In this document: piece after piece, positions 8,801 to 16,284 of the stretch
How positions within the stretch are numbered: position 1 is the first letter of the stretch
How the letters are laid out: every line of letters begins with the position of its first letter
From: Geomonas limicola
GTDB taxonomy: Bacteria; Desulfobacterota; Desulfuromonadia; Geobacterales; Geobacteraceae
NCBI RefSeq assembly: GCF_014193675.1
Contig: NZ_BLXZ01000009.1
Coordinates: 124,287-188,286, forward strand
DNA: 64,000 nt
Reading direction: 5' to 3'
Notes under the pieces: model-generated
The model's input: only the letters and a program-made list of their open reading frames with translations
Database searches by the model: none
What the model was told of the DNA's origin: nothing
Program-made: the position numbers and the translations under genes

Positions 8801-9426
8801 CCACCCAGTACCGCAGCTTCGACCCCTTCTTCACCACCAAGTTCACCGGTCGCGGTCTGGGGATGTCCGCGGCCCTCGGCATCATGCGTGCCCACAAGGG
8901 GGCCATCATGCTGGAGAGCACCCCCGGGGTCGGCACCGCGGTGCGCCTGCTCTTCCCGGTCGCCCCGGCGCAGGCCCCCCTGCACCAAGGAGACGGCGCG
9001 GCGCAGGCCGCACTCAGCGAAGCTGGCCAGGAGCGCCCCCTGACGGTCCTGGTCGTGGACGACGAGGAGATGGTGCGCACCCTGTCCATGTCGATGCTCG
9101 AGGCCTTCGGCTTCCAGACCCTCGCCGCCAGCGACGGGGAACGGGCCCTGGAGATCTTCCTGAGGGAGCGCCAGCGCATCGACCTGGTGCTTTTGGACCA
9201 GAACATGCCCACCATGGACGGTCTCACGGTCTTCAAGCAGCTGCGCCAGCTGAGCCCCGGGGTGAAGGTGCTCCTGGCCAGCGGCTACAGCCACAAGGAG
9301 GTGGCCGCCCGGTTCCAGGGGCTCGACCTGAACGGTTTCATCCAGAAGCCGTTCACCGTGCGCCGCCTTTTGGACGAGGTCCAGCGGGTGCTGGGCCGGG
9401 AGGTTGCCAACTGGCGGCAACCGTAG
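5842..9426 (+). CDS. Membrane hybrid sensor histidine kinase with Cache, two PAS and REC domains
   Basis: 1194 aa. Residues 1-165 hold about six hydrophobic segments. A further membrane segment near 175-195 is followed by an extracytoplasmic Cache-like region to about 430 and another membrane segment near 455-475. A coiled coil (about 520-555), two PAS domains (about 555-680 and 685-800), HisKA, HATPase and a C-terminal receiver follow. The phospho-acceptor is His820 in SGGIAHDFNN, an NtrB-type H-box. The ATP-binding N box NLVRNASEAI and DNGCGMD are intact. The receiver Asp is about D1119 in LLDQNMP. The ligand is unknown. The ATG at 5842 has no strong ribosome-binding site but starts the long membrane domain. 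The next gene begins 31 bp downstream. Confidence 0.93.
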   Translation: MASDGSDHGRYSFALLLAFSLAGLAANFFNISLFPGLEFLFGSIFSMLALQLLGLWSGVAVALAASSYTCFLWQHPYALLILTMETLVVGWLVLTRRMGMVLADTVFWLVLGMPLAYLSYHFGMSFPSAEATVVMVKLALNGLANVLLARLALSGYAVGTRKISVSFRDIIYELLAVFVLFPSLIVLLVSGRADFRQTTATIQETLRRDAHRVSLNLDHWLTVRKGVLTHLAQLAATLPPEEMQSRLDQARNSDYDFLRIGLVNRDAITVAYSPASDPFGQSNLGKNFAHRPFFSQLQQRKEPMLSELVRGTIDSSTPRVLILAPVLIQGEYAGHLGGVLNLERAHEILDQALDSREIRYTLLDRHGKVIVSNRNDQEVMSPFVRGPGSLTPLGNQLSWWVPTVPGMVPSWERWKRSAFTIELRVGSFSEWRLILEQPLLPSLSELFAHYAKKSALILSIFLAALMVAELLSRLFHSRFLEINRLTADLPERLAAGQQIAWPDRPMSEVRQLMNNFKQVTASLTAQIQQTRALNETLEQRVLERTAELNELNRDFVNFLENTSDFVYYKDRDSRYRFLSQAVATSTGHPQWRDLVGRHDCELFPEDLARIYSEEDAQIFKDGVSLFNKINPTCDPQGKRRWISTNKWPVFDAAGKVAGIFGISRDITEQIEIQESLRLAQQSLNQVPDPIMWADPAGRIVDCNQGACQLLGYHQYDLLDSTIFEIDLATSRESWPVLFAELRGQRTRHYESNYCTRDGRSIPVDVQLAYISFGDKEFLCGVARDLTERKAMEEERLHLERQSLHLQKLESLGVLSGGIAHDFNNLLQVVLGNLDLGLMALPEDIGIRRNLEQAVIATVRASELSGMMLAYSGKGVLSVQRLDLSGLIRENASMLTAVVTRGISFSSALSPELPPVQADATQVLQVVLNLVRNASEAIGSGSGTITLGTGAQEFDGASLAASRIEEKLPAGRYVWVEVRDNGCGMDEATQYRSFDPFFTTKFTGRGLGMSAALGIMRAHKGAIMLESTPGVGTAVRLLFPVAPAQAPLHQGDGAAQAALSEAGQERPLTVLVVDDEEMVRTLSMSMLEAFGFQTLAASDGERALEIFLRERQRIDLVLLDQNMPTMDGLTVFKQLRQLSPGVKVLLASGYSHKEVAARFQGLDLNGFIQKPFTVRRLLDEVQRVLGREVANWRQP

Positions 9427-9457
9427 TGCCGCGACTCTCATCAATGGAAAGAGGATC

Positions 9458-10468
9458 ATGCCCACGTCTCCCCAGGTTTCCTTCCTTATGCCGGTGCGCA
9501 ACGAAGCGCGCTACCTGCCGGCCGCCCTCACCTCGCTGTTTCGCCAAAGCTACACCGACTGGGAGCTCGTTGCCGTAGACGACGGTTCCAGCGATGCGAC
9601 CCCCGAGATCCTCTCGGCTGCCGCGGCCGCCGACACCCGGGTCCGGGTGCTGCGGCTCCCGGGAACCGGTCTCATCCCGGCCCTGAACGCCGGCCTCGCC
9701 CTCTGCCGGGGGGAGCTGCTGGCCCGGATGGACGGCGACGACATCTGCCATCCCGAAAGGCTCAAGCGCCAGATTGCCTACCTGGCCGAGCACCCCGAAA
9801 CGGGACTGGTCGCCTGCGAGTTCCGCCACTTCCCGCGGGAGGGGCTCAAGCGCGGCATGCTCGACTACGAGAGCTGGCAAAACGCGCTCCTCGACCACGA
9901 CCAGATCCTTAAGGACCTCTTCGTGGAGTCCCCTTTCGTGCACCCTTCGATCCTGACCCGCACTGAGCTGGTCCGGGGCCTTTCGGGATACCGGGACCTC
10001 GGGTGGCCCGAGGATTACGACCTGTGGCTGCGCATGGCGGCCGCGGGGGTCCGCTTCGGCCGCCTGGGGGAACCGCTCTTTTTCTGGCGCGACCACCCCG
10101 AGCGCGCCACACGCACCCTCAAGGAGTACGCGGCCCAGGCTCTCAGGCGCTGCAAGCTGCACCACCTGCGGCTCGGCTTTCTCAACGGGGCTGACGAGGT
10201 GGTGCTGGCCGGGGCCGGCAGCGAGGCGCGTGCCTGGCAGCGTATCCTCGATGCCGAGGGGATCCGGGTGGGACACTGGCTGGACATCGATCCGCGCAAA
10301 TTGGGGCGCCTTTTGCACGGTGCGCCGGTGCTGCGACCCGAGGAGCTCGAGCTTAATGGGAGAAAGATGCTCACCGCGATCGGCCTGCGCGGCGCACGCC
10401 AGGAGTTCCGTAAAACCGCCCAGGGCCTGGGCTGGCAGGAAGGAGTCGACTTCGTCAGCGTCGCATGA
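9458..10468 (+). CDS. Family 2 glycosyltransferase
   Basis: 336 aa. The N-terminal GT-A fold shows SFLMPVRNEARYLPA, VDDGSSD and the metal-binding RMDGDD; the later LGWPEDYDLWLRM block fits GT2 enzymes that add sugars to surface glycans. The last 90 or so residues carry an extra segment starting VVLAGAGSEARAW, which looks like a nucleotide- or sugar-binding add-on. The ATG at 9458 (GAGG 4 nt upstream) is preferred to an earlier start that would overlap the kinase end. No transmembrane helix is evident, so it is probably a cytoplasmic or peripheral enzyme. Acceptor and donor are unknown. Confidence 0.87.
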   Translation: MPTSPQVSFLMPVRNEARYLPAALTSLFRQSYTDWELVAVDDGSSDATPEILSAAAAADTRVRVLRLPGTGLIPALNAGLALCRGELLARMDGDDICHPERLKRQIAYLAEHPETGLVACEFRHFPREGLKRGMLDYESWQNALLDHDQILKDLFVESPFVHPSILTRTELVRGLSGYRDLGWPEDYDLWLRMAAAGVRFGRLGEPLFFWRDHPERATRTLKEYAAQALRRCKLHHLRLGFLNGADEVVLAGAGSEARAWQRILDAEGIRVGHWLDIDPRKLGRLLHGAPVLRPEELELNGRKMLTAIGLRGARQEFRKTAQGLGWQEGVDFVSVA

Positions 10469-10602
10469 GGGCGCCTCGTGCACATGAGAAATTTTCGGTC
10501 TCACCTGCAGCCGAAGTCGAGCGCGATATACTTAGCTACGATTGCGGCCGGATCAAGCCATCGGAGGACCGGCTGCAGAACTTCGACAAAGGAGATTTCG
10601 TC

Positions 10603-11292
10603 ATGAAAAGGAGCATGTGCGCCGTCATCACCCTGATCGCCCTCGCCGCCCCGACCGTCTGCCTGGCGACCCCGCCCCGCCCCGGTCCCTACATCACCGG
10701 CTTTGCCGGCGTCTCCATCGCCAACAACACCAACGCCTCCTCGAACACCCCGCTGCGCACCCCGAACCTGGACGACCGGATCGAGTTCGATCCCAGCGTG
10801 AACGTCGGTGCCGCCGCCGGCTACGACTTCGGGATCATGCGCATGGAGGCCGAGCTCTCCTACAAAAATGCCGAGATCAAGTCGCTGGTGGACCGCAACG
10901 ACGGTTCCTTCTACGGCGACATCGACGGCAGGGTCGGGGCTCTCGCGCTGATGGGTAACCTCTTCATCGACCTGCACAACCCGGGACCGATCACTCCGTA
11001 CTTCGGTGGCGGCCTGGGCTTTGCGTCGCTGAACCTGAGCGACACCACCGGCACGAACTTCACCACCGGAACCCCCGGGGTCCACCTCTACAGCTCCGAC
11101 AACGATGCGGTCTTCGCCTACCAGGTCGGCGGCGGCTTCGAGGTCGCCATGAACCGGGTACTCTCGCTCGACGTGGGCTACCGCTACTTCCACACCTCGA
11201 AGGCGACCTTCAACGCCGACACCCCCGAAGAGACCCGGCTCAGCTTCGAGAGCCACAACGTCACGGTGGGTCTTAGGGTCAAGTTCCGCTGA
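10603..11292 (+). CDS. Outer membrane beta-barrel protein
   Basis: 229 aa beginning MKRSMCAVITLIALAAPTVC, a clear Sec signal peptide cleaved near CLA-TPP. The mature part is a small beta-barrel: alternating patterns such as GPYITGFAGVS, GAAAGYDFGIMRMEAELSY, TPYFGGGLGFASL and a final NVTVGLRVKF ending in Phe-Arg. This resembles OmpW/Msp4-like or surface-antigen barrels. The ATG at 10603 has AAAGGAG 8 nt upstream; the longer frame upstream has no such site. It is probably co-transcribed with the 90-aa Cys-rich gene 30 bp downstream. The specific function is unknown. Confidence 0.82.
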   Translation: MKRSMCAVITLIALAAPTVCLATPPRPGPYITGFAGVSIANNTNASSNTPLRTPNLDDRIEFDPSVNVGAAAGYDFGIMRMEAELSYKNAEIKSLVDRNDGSFYGDIDGRVGALALMGNLFIDLHNPGPITPYFGGGLGFASLNLSDTTGTNFTTGTPGVHLYSSDNDAVFAYQVGGGFEVAMNRVLSLDVGYRYFHTSKATFNADTPEETRLSFESHNVTVGLRVKFR

Positions 11293-11322
11293 GCGGGCTG
11301 AACCCGTCCAAGGAGGTGCGCC

Positions 11323-11595
11323 ATGTTGCGCGTGGTGGTCGTCATGCTGCTGGCCCAGCTCTTGCTGGCCTGGGGAACCGTCCTGGCCGCAGAGGATGTC
11401 GGCGAATGCCGGACGCGCTGTGAGACCGAGAACACCGACTGCGTGAACCAGCAACCGAACCCGGACCCTGACCTGCAGGCGGCACAGCTCGCGCAATGCG
11501 AGCGCCGCCTGCAGATCTGCTACGGCGAGTGCGAGAACCTGAAACCGATGGAGCCCCACACCCTGGAAAACACCCCCAACGTGATCGTCAAGTAA
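11323..11595 (+). CDS. Small exported Cys-rich protein
   Basis: 90 aa with an N-terminal hydrophobic signal ending near VLAAEDV. The mature part of about 67 residues has six Cys (two in ECRTRC, then four more) and many acidic residues. Periplasmic Cys-rich miniproteins of this sort usually fold by disulfides or bind metal. It has AAGGAGG 7-8 nt before ATG. It follows the beta-barrel gene by 30 bp and is followed by a strong terminator, so the pair looks like a two-gene unit. I do not recognise the family. Confidence 0.7.
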   Translation: MLRVVVVMLLAQLLLAWGTVLAAEDVGECRTRCETENTDCVNQQPNPDPDLQAAQLAQCERRLQICYGECENLKPMEPHTLENTPNVIVK

Positions 11596-11620
11596 GGCGT
11601 TTCCGATTACCTCACGAAAA

Positions 11621-11656
11621 AAGGCGTCCCCCCACCGCGAGGGGGCGCCTTTTTTG
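11621..11656. terminator. Bidirectional intrinsic terminator
   Basis: GGCG-T-CCCCC pairs with GGGGGCGCC, with an A-run on the left and a T-run on the right. It lies between the plus-strand Cys-rich gene and the minus-strand pirin gene, so it can serve both. Confidence 0.85.
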
Positions 11657-11679
11657 TTTCGGTCCGTACTGCCACGCCG

Positions 11680-12603
11680 CTAGACGAGTTCCACCGACCC
11701 GGCCTCCTTGACGAAGGTCCCCTTGGCGTACTCGTCGAAGGCGACCCGCAGCTCGTCCTGGGTGTTCATGACGATCGGCCCGTACCAGGCGACCGGCTCG
11801 TGCAACGGCTTGCCCGAGATGAAGAGAAAGCGCACCGGGCGGTCTGCGGCTCTCACCCGGATCTCGCTCCCATCCGGCTCGTAGAGCACCACGGTCTCGG
11901 GGCCCAGGCAGCAGCGCCGGGAGAGGTCCATCCAGCCGGCACCGACCATCTCCACGTCGAATGGGTCGCGCCGCTCGTCGAAGAACCCCTCACCGTCCAG
12001 GAGATAGGCGATCGCTGTGTGCCCCTCGGGCAGGGGGTGCCGGAACTCCCCACCTGCCGGGATCGAGACGTCGAGAAGCTCGGGATCAATCACCACGTCG
12101 CGCACCGGGCCGCGCACCCCCGCCACCTCGCCGGCCACCACCCGTACCTGCACGCCGTCCACGGTGGCAACCGGGATCTCGGCCGCCTTCACCTCCTGGT
12201 AGCGCGGCGCCATCATCTTGCGCTCGGCCGGGAGGTTCGCCCAGAACTGGAAGCCCCACATCACGCCGGAGGGGCTTTCCTTGGGCATCTCCTGGTGGAT
12301 GATGCCGCTTCCCGCCGTCATCCACTGCACGTCGCCGGCCCCGATCACCCCCCGGTTCCCCATGCTGTCGCCGTGTTCCACCACCCCTTCCAGCACGTAG
12401 GTGATAGTTTCGATGCCACGGTGGGGGTGCCAGGGGAACCCCGCCAGGTACTCGGCAGGGTTCGCGCTGTGGAAGTCGTCCAGCATGAGGAAGGGGTCGA
12501 AGAGCGGGACCTGCGAATAGCCGAAGGCGCGCTTGAGATGTACCCCGGCCCCCTCGATGGTGGGGCGGCTCTTGAAGATCTTGGCGATGCGACGCACGGT
12601 CAT
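11680..12603 (-). CDS. Pirin family protein
   Basis: 307 aa, bicupin. The first cupin carries the pirin metal-site pattern PHPHRGIETITY with later HGDSMGNRGVIGAGDVQWM and GIIHQEMP, including the His and Glu ligands. The second cupin is less conserved, as usual. Pirins bind iron; some are quercetin dioxygenases, others transcription cofactors. A longer in-frame extension to 13572 is a shadow of the hydrolase gene; the ATG at 12603 has AAGGAG 8 nt upstream. The hydrolase gene ends 24 bp upstream on the same strand, so the two are probably one operon, with termination at 11621-11656. Confidence 0.92.
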   Translation of the reverse strand: MTVRRIAKIFKSRPTIEGAGVHLKRAFGYSQVPLFDPFLMLDDFHSANPAEYLAGFPWHPHRGIETITYVLEGVVEHGDSMGNRGVIGAGDVQWMTAGSGIIHQEMPKESPSGVMWGFQFWANLPAERKMMAPRYQEVKAAEIPVATVDGVQVRVVAGEVAGVRGPVRDVVIDPELLDVSIPAGGEFRHPLPEGHTAIAYLLDGEGFFDERRDPFDVEMVGAGWMDLSRRCCLGPETVVLYEPDGSEIRVRAADRPVRFLFISGKPLHEPVAWYGPIVMNTQDELRVAFDEYAKGTFVKEAGSVELV

Positions 12604-12626
12604 GTGATAACTCCTTGATGCTTTGA

Positions 12627-13463
12627 TCAGGCTGCTGCCAAAAACTGCAGCAACTCGTGGTTCACGTTTTCTGCGTGGGTCCAGATAATGCCGTGGGGTC
12701 CCCCACCCACGACCACCAGGTGCGAGCCCCGGATCAACTGGTGGCTGCGCACCCCGGTCGCACTGATGGGGAGGATGCGATCCGCGTCGCCATGGATCAC
12801 CAGCGTCGGGATGTTGATTTTTGCCAGGTCCTGGCGAAAATCGGTGCCCCAGGCAGCGACGCAGTCGTAGGTGCCGCGCGGCGAAGCGCCGACCGCGTTG
12901 TTCCAGCTGTACTGGATCGCCTGGCTGCTCACCCTTTTCCCCCCAAGCTGGTCCACGTTGAAGAAGTCGGCCAGGAACCCGGAGAGAAAGGCGGGACGGT
13001 CGGTGCTGATCGCCTTGCGGATCCCGTCGAAGACGTTCAACTCCACCCCGTCCGGGTTGTCGTCCCCCTTGAGCAGGCAGGGGGGAACCGCCGAAATCAG
13101 CACCGCCTTCCGGACCCGTTCGGAGCCGTAGCGCCCCAGGTAGCGCACCACTTCGCCACCCCCCATGGAGAAGCCCACCAGGGCCGCCTGGCGCAGGTCC
13201 AGCTTGGTCAGCAGGTGGTGCAGGTCGAGCGCGAAGCTGTCGTAGTCGTACCCGACCGTGGGGCGGGAGGAGTGCCCGAAGCCGCGCCGGTCGTAGCTGA
13301 CCACCCGGTACCCGGCATTCAAAAGCGGCTGCACCTGGCGCTCCCAGGAGGCACTGCTCAAGGGCCAGCCGTGGATCAGGACAACCGGCGTGCCGGTGCC
13401 GTGATCTTCGTAGTAAAGCTCGATGCTGCCGGAATTTTCCTCGCCCACATGGATATATGGCAT
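12627..13463 (-). CDS. Alpha/beta hydrolase (non-heme chloroperoxidase/arylesterase type)
   Basis: 278 aa. Motifs are VVLIHGWPLSSASWE (oxyanion hole), YDRRGFGHSS, the nucleophile elbow GFSMGGGE, the catalytic Asp in VIHGDADRILP and the catalytic His in GGGPHGI. These match the cofactor-free haloperoxidase/esterase group, which hydrolyses esters and can form peracids. There is no signal peptide. The start has AAAGGAG 7 nt upstream. It lies upstream of pirin in what looks like a stress-type operon. Confidence 0.9.
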   Translation of the reverse strand: MPYIHVGEENSGSIELYYEDHGTGTPVVLIHGWPLSSASWERQVQPLLNAGYRVVSYDRRGFGHSSRPTVGYDYDSFALDLHHLLTKLDLRQAALVGFSMGGGEVVRYLGRYGSERVRKAVLISAVPPCLLKGDDNPDGVELNVFDGIRKAISTDRPAFLSGFLADFFNVDQLGGKRVSSQAIQYSWNNAVGASPRGTYDCVAAWGTDFRQDLAKINIPTLVIHGDADRILPISATGVRSHQLIRGSHLVVVGGGPHGIIWTHAENVNHELLQFLAAA

Positions 13464-13775
13464 TGGGTGCTCCTTTTTCTGATGGAGATGTGCAGGGGAA
13501 GGAAGTGCCCGGATCCGAGGTACTGGGGAAGGTCAAACCTCTCCATAGTAGCAGAACCGCGCCGCCCTTCAAGGATCCAGGGTAGAGGCTTTCCTCTTAA
13601 TAAAGGTCTTGCTCTGGCAGTAGCATCCGACATTACCGGGTCTTCCCCCGGGAGCGTGTTCTTTGCAGGTTTTTCTGCCGTACTGCTGTCTCAAGGACGG
13701 AGCTGTGGTAGAATCATTAACGTTTTCACACCAAAACTTCCAGAGACCTCAGCGCGACAAGCCAAGGAGTGCACC
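13464..13775. other. Divergent intergenic region
   Basis: 312 bp between the hydrolase (minus) and the 301-aa protein (plus). It holds the candidate minus promoter at 13545-13572 and a TAGAAT that could be a plus-strand -10 at 13709-13714, but with no good -35. Nothing else was recognised. Confidence 0.4.
13545..13572 (-). promoter_or_regulatory. Candidate sigma-70 promoter for hydrolase-pirin
   Basis: On the minus strand TTGAAG (13572-13567), a 16-bp spacer, and TACTAT (13550-13545). It sits about 80 bp upstream of the hydrolase start. The match is moderate and unsupported by other evidence. Confidence 0.4.
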
Positions 13776-14681
13776 ATGAGCTGGGAACCGATGACACAGG
13801 ACGATCTGGCCGGGTATCAACAGGCCTGCGGCGTCAACGTGGTAAAGACCAGGGGTATCTGGTGGATCGAACCCCGTCCCTATTTTTTCCGGACCCTCTA
13901 CCCTCTCCAGTTGATCCCCCCGCAAGAGGCGAGCTACCCGCTGCCGCACCTGATCGGCGGTGTCCTGCACCTGGTGCCGAATCACTGTACCGGCAACACC
14001 AGCATGAAGCTCTTTCTCTACGACGAGCTGAAAAGCTACGCCCCCGAGAAACTGCCCGCCAAGCAGAAGTGGGTCATCAAGAAGAGCGCCGAGAACTTCC
14101 AGGCGCGGCGCATCCTCGACCTCGACGAGTTCGTGGAGACCGCCTACCCGATCTACGCCTCGTTCTACGACCGGACCCGCTACACCTACAAGAAGGAGCG
14201 CACCCAGCGGGAGATCTTCGCCTCCTGGGGGAAGACGCTCTTCGACTACCCGAAGATCATGATCCTCGGGGCCTACCACCAGGGAGAGCTCGCTGCCGTG
14301 GACATCTCCTACCAGGTCGAGGACCTCGTCATCGACGATGTCTTCTTCGCCAGTACCGAGAGCCAGAGTCTCCGGGTCACCGACTTCATGGTGCACACCC
14401 TGCGCGAGCTGGCCACGACATCCAGCGCCCGCTACCTGTTCCGCGGTTTTCCCTGCGGCAAAAAGAGTCTGGACGAGTCGAAGATCAACCGGGGGTGCAA
14501 GATCTTCAGGATCCCGGCACACCAGAAGATCAACCCGCTGGCGCTCCACCTGGGAAGGCTCTTCATGAACGAGAGCTACCGCAAGCTGATGACCATCACG
14601 TCCGCATCCTACCTGGACGGGCATCCCACCTGCGAGTGGCAGGGCGCGGCGCAGAGCGAAGCTTCGGAGGAAGTACGTTGA
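13776..14681 (+). CDS. Uncharacterised 301-aa protein, possibly acetyltransferase-like
   Basis: 301 aa starting MSWEPMTQDDLAGYQQACG; AAGGAG lies 6 nt before ATG. A much longer upstream extension is the antisense of the hydrolase and is not coding. The central part (ILDLDEFVETAYPIYASF, then IMILGAYHQGELAAVDISY and VIDDVFFAS) has the rhythm of a GNAT-type fold, but no CoA-binding motif is convincing. A cluster near CGKKSLDESKINRGCK contains two Cys. The gene stands alone and is convergent with the long minus-strand run that ends at 14715. I do not recognise a named family. Confidence 0.7.
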   Translation: MSWEPMTQDDLAGYQQACGVNVVKTRGIWWIEPRPYFFRTLYPLQLIPPQEASYPLPHLIGGVLHLVPNHCTGNTSMKLFLYDELKSYAPEKLPAKQKWVIKKSAENFQARRILDLDEFVETAYPIYASFYDRTRYTYKKERTQREIFASWGKTLFDYPKIMILGAYHQGELAAVDISYQVEDLVIDDVFFASTESQSLRVTDFMVHTLRELATTSSARYLFRGFPCGKKSLDESKINRGCKIFRIPAHQKINPLALHLGRLFMNESYRKLMTITSASYLDGHPTCEWQGAAQSEASEEVR

Positions 14682-14714
14682 GAGGGCGCCCGAGGCTGCC
14701 GGGGCCTTTGCCCG

Positions 14715-15608
14715 TCACAGGGCCCGGGCGATGCGGGCCAGTTTCGTCTGGTGGGTGCCGAAGATCTCCAGCGCATCGGGGCGCAGCAGCTTCAGGGGGT
14801 TGGCGAGCAGGTCGCGCACCAGGTAGACCGAGAGCGTCTCGCCGTAGGGGACGTAAAAGCCGACCGGCACCCCCAGGTCCTTGCCGAGCGCCAGCATGGC
14901 AGTTGCCGGACGCCCGAAGAAAAGCTCGAGGGAGACCTTGGTCCCGGTCTTTCTGCAGTGCATGACGGTATCGAGGGCGAGCGCGCAGTCGTGGCTCGCC
15001 AGGGCAAGTTCCGGCACCTGGCCGGCCACCAGGTCCACCAGTTCCAGGCACCCCTCCATCGGGTCCAGCTCCTCGTCGGCGGGCCCGGGAAAATCCCCCT
15101 TCACCAACCTCACCCGCACCCCGCGCTGTGCGGCCCAGCGGGCATCCTCGCGGCTGCGTTTCCAGCGGGTCGGCAGCGACAGGCTGTAGCGCCAGGGACT
15201 CGTGCCAGGCGGGCCGGGAAGCCGCATGCCAATCAGCTCGTCGAGAAGCTGCAACGTGGCGTCGGTCTCCTGGAATTTGTGCGAGTCGAAGTGGATGCCG
15301 TGGCCGTTTTCCAGGGCTGTGGCGGCTATCGCGGCGGCATGGTCGCGCACGAAGCGGAGCGCCGGCGGTTTTACCGAGAGGTAGAAGCGCTCCGCGGGGG
15401 TGTCTTCCTTGAGCGCCCGGCTGGCCGCCTGGTACTCGCGGACGATCTGACCGGGATCGTCGCCCGCCTTGCTGAGCCGCCCCAGGGTGGTGAAAAACTG
15501 GTGCCCCTGGAGGATGCGGCAGAGTTGGGCCCCCTGGGCGACGCTTTGCGGCTGGATCGGGACCAGCCGTCCCAGTGCGTAGATGACCGTTTTGGCCGCG
15601 GCTAGCAT
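14715..15608 (-). CDS. Proline-dehydrogenase-like flavoprotein
   Basis: 297 aa. The region VRVRLVKGDFPGPAD, the following LASHDCALAL and the C-terminal VGFYVPYGETLSVYLVRDLL follow the layout of PRODH (PutA-type TIM barrels), where Lys and the C-terminal helix contact FAD and substrate. The usual C-terminal RR-L-EN motif is altered (VRDLLANP), so substrate may differ from proline. Its start overlaps the end of the 103-aa gene by 7 bp, indicating translational coupling. It is last in the long minus-strand run. Family assignment is probable; the exact reaction is not settled. Confidence 0.65.
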   Translation of the reverse strand: MLAAAKTVIYALGRLVPIQPQSVAQGAQLCRILQGHQFFTTLGRLSKAGDDPGQIVREYQAASRALKEDTPAERFYLSVKPPALRFVRDHAAAIAATALENGHGIHFDSHKFQETDATLQLLDELIGMRLPGPPGTSPWRYSLSLPTRWKRSREDARWAAQRGVRVRLVKGDFPGPADEELDPMEGCLELVDLVAGQVPELALASHDCALALDTVMHCRKTGTKVSLELFFGRPATAMLALGKDLGVPVGFYVPYGETLSVYLVRDLLANPLKLLRPDALEIFGTHQTKLARIARAL

Positions 15609-15913
15609 GGCTTCGCCTTTTCGAACCGGACCAGGAGATCTTCCAGGATCTTTTCCCCCGCCTCGGCCGAGCGCTGCACCAACTCGTGCCGCACGTACTC
15701 CAACGCCTCGCTACAACGCCGGTCGTCCCAATCGTCCCTGATCACCTGGATACTCCCCTTCCCCCAGGCGAGGTGGGGACGGTTCACCTCGGTGAGTCCC
15801 TCCCTGAGCAGTTCCATGCACTGTCTTAGGTGGGCTTCGGTCGGCTGGGCACCTTTGAGCACCTGCTCGACCAGTGTTTCGGCTGCCTTCATCGCTATCT
15901 CGCAGTTGAGCAT
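15602..15913 (-). CDS. Hypothetical 103-aa helical protein
   Basis: 103 aa, starting MLNCEIAMKAAETLVEQVL, GGGAGG-type ribosome-binding site 6 nt upstream. Predicted mostly helical, with a central HLAWGKGSIQVIRDDW stretch and a C-terminal Lys-Pro-Cys. The end overlaps the next gene (proline-dehydrogenase-like) by 7 bp, so the two products may work together. No family is recognised. Confidence 0.7.
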   Translation of the reverse strand: MLNCEIAMKAAETLVEQVLKGAQPTEAHLRQCMELLREGLTEVNRPHLAWGKGSIQVIRDDWDDRRCSEALEYVRHELVQRSAEAGEKILEDLLVRFEKAKPC

Positions 15914-15993
15914 TGTCTTTCCTCCCGGCGGAAACAGAATGGGGATAGATTAACGCACTCTAACCGCAGCACAATCGACAGCCACAAAGAAAG

Positions 15994-16284
15994 CTAGCGG
16001 CCGGTCCAGAGCGACTCGTCCATAAACTGACGGCGCAGACGCTCTTCGGGATTCTGCTCATAGAATTCGTCTTCGCTGAATGAGAAACGGTACTCGGTGA
16101 GGTAGTCGGTAAGTACCCGGTAGGCAGCATTGACCTTGCGTATCTGGGCGGGATCGCCACCGTTACCGGCATCGGGATGGTGCCGTTTCACCAGCTCGCG
16201 GTGGCGGTCCTTCACTTCCTTGAGCGTCGCACGTTCACCCAGCCCGAACACCGCACGGGCCAGACAGAGTTCCTTGAAAGTCAT
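15994..16284 (-). CDS. J-domain protein (DnaJ-like)
   Basis: 96 aa. The N-terminal J domain has helix II ending in RELVKRHHPDAG, with the HPD tripeptide needed to stimulate Hsp70 ATPase, then VNAAYRVLTDYL of helix III. The short tail (EEFYEQNPEERLRRQFMDE-type) lacks the Gly/Phe and zinc-finger regions of true DnaJ, so it is a type III co-chaperone. Its ATG overlaps the stop of pgl by 4 bp (ATGA), so it is translationally coupled to the pentose-phosphate genes; the client is unknown. Confidence 0.88.
   Translation of the reverse strand: MTFKELCLARAVFGLGERATLKEVKDRHRELVKRHHPDAGNGGDPAQIRKVNAAYRVLTDYLTEYRFSFSEDEFYEQNPEERLRRQFMDESLWTGR

Noticed and set aside
12657..13775. Long upstream extension of the 301-aa protein
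   Set aside because: It is antisense to the hydrolase; the ATG at 13776 has the ribosome-binding site.
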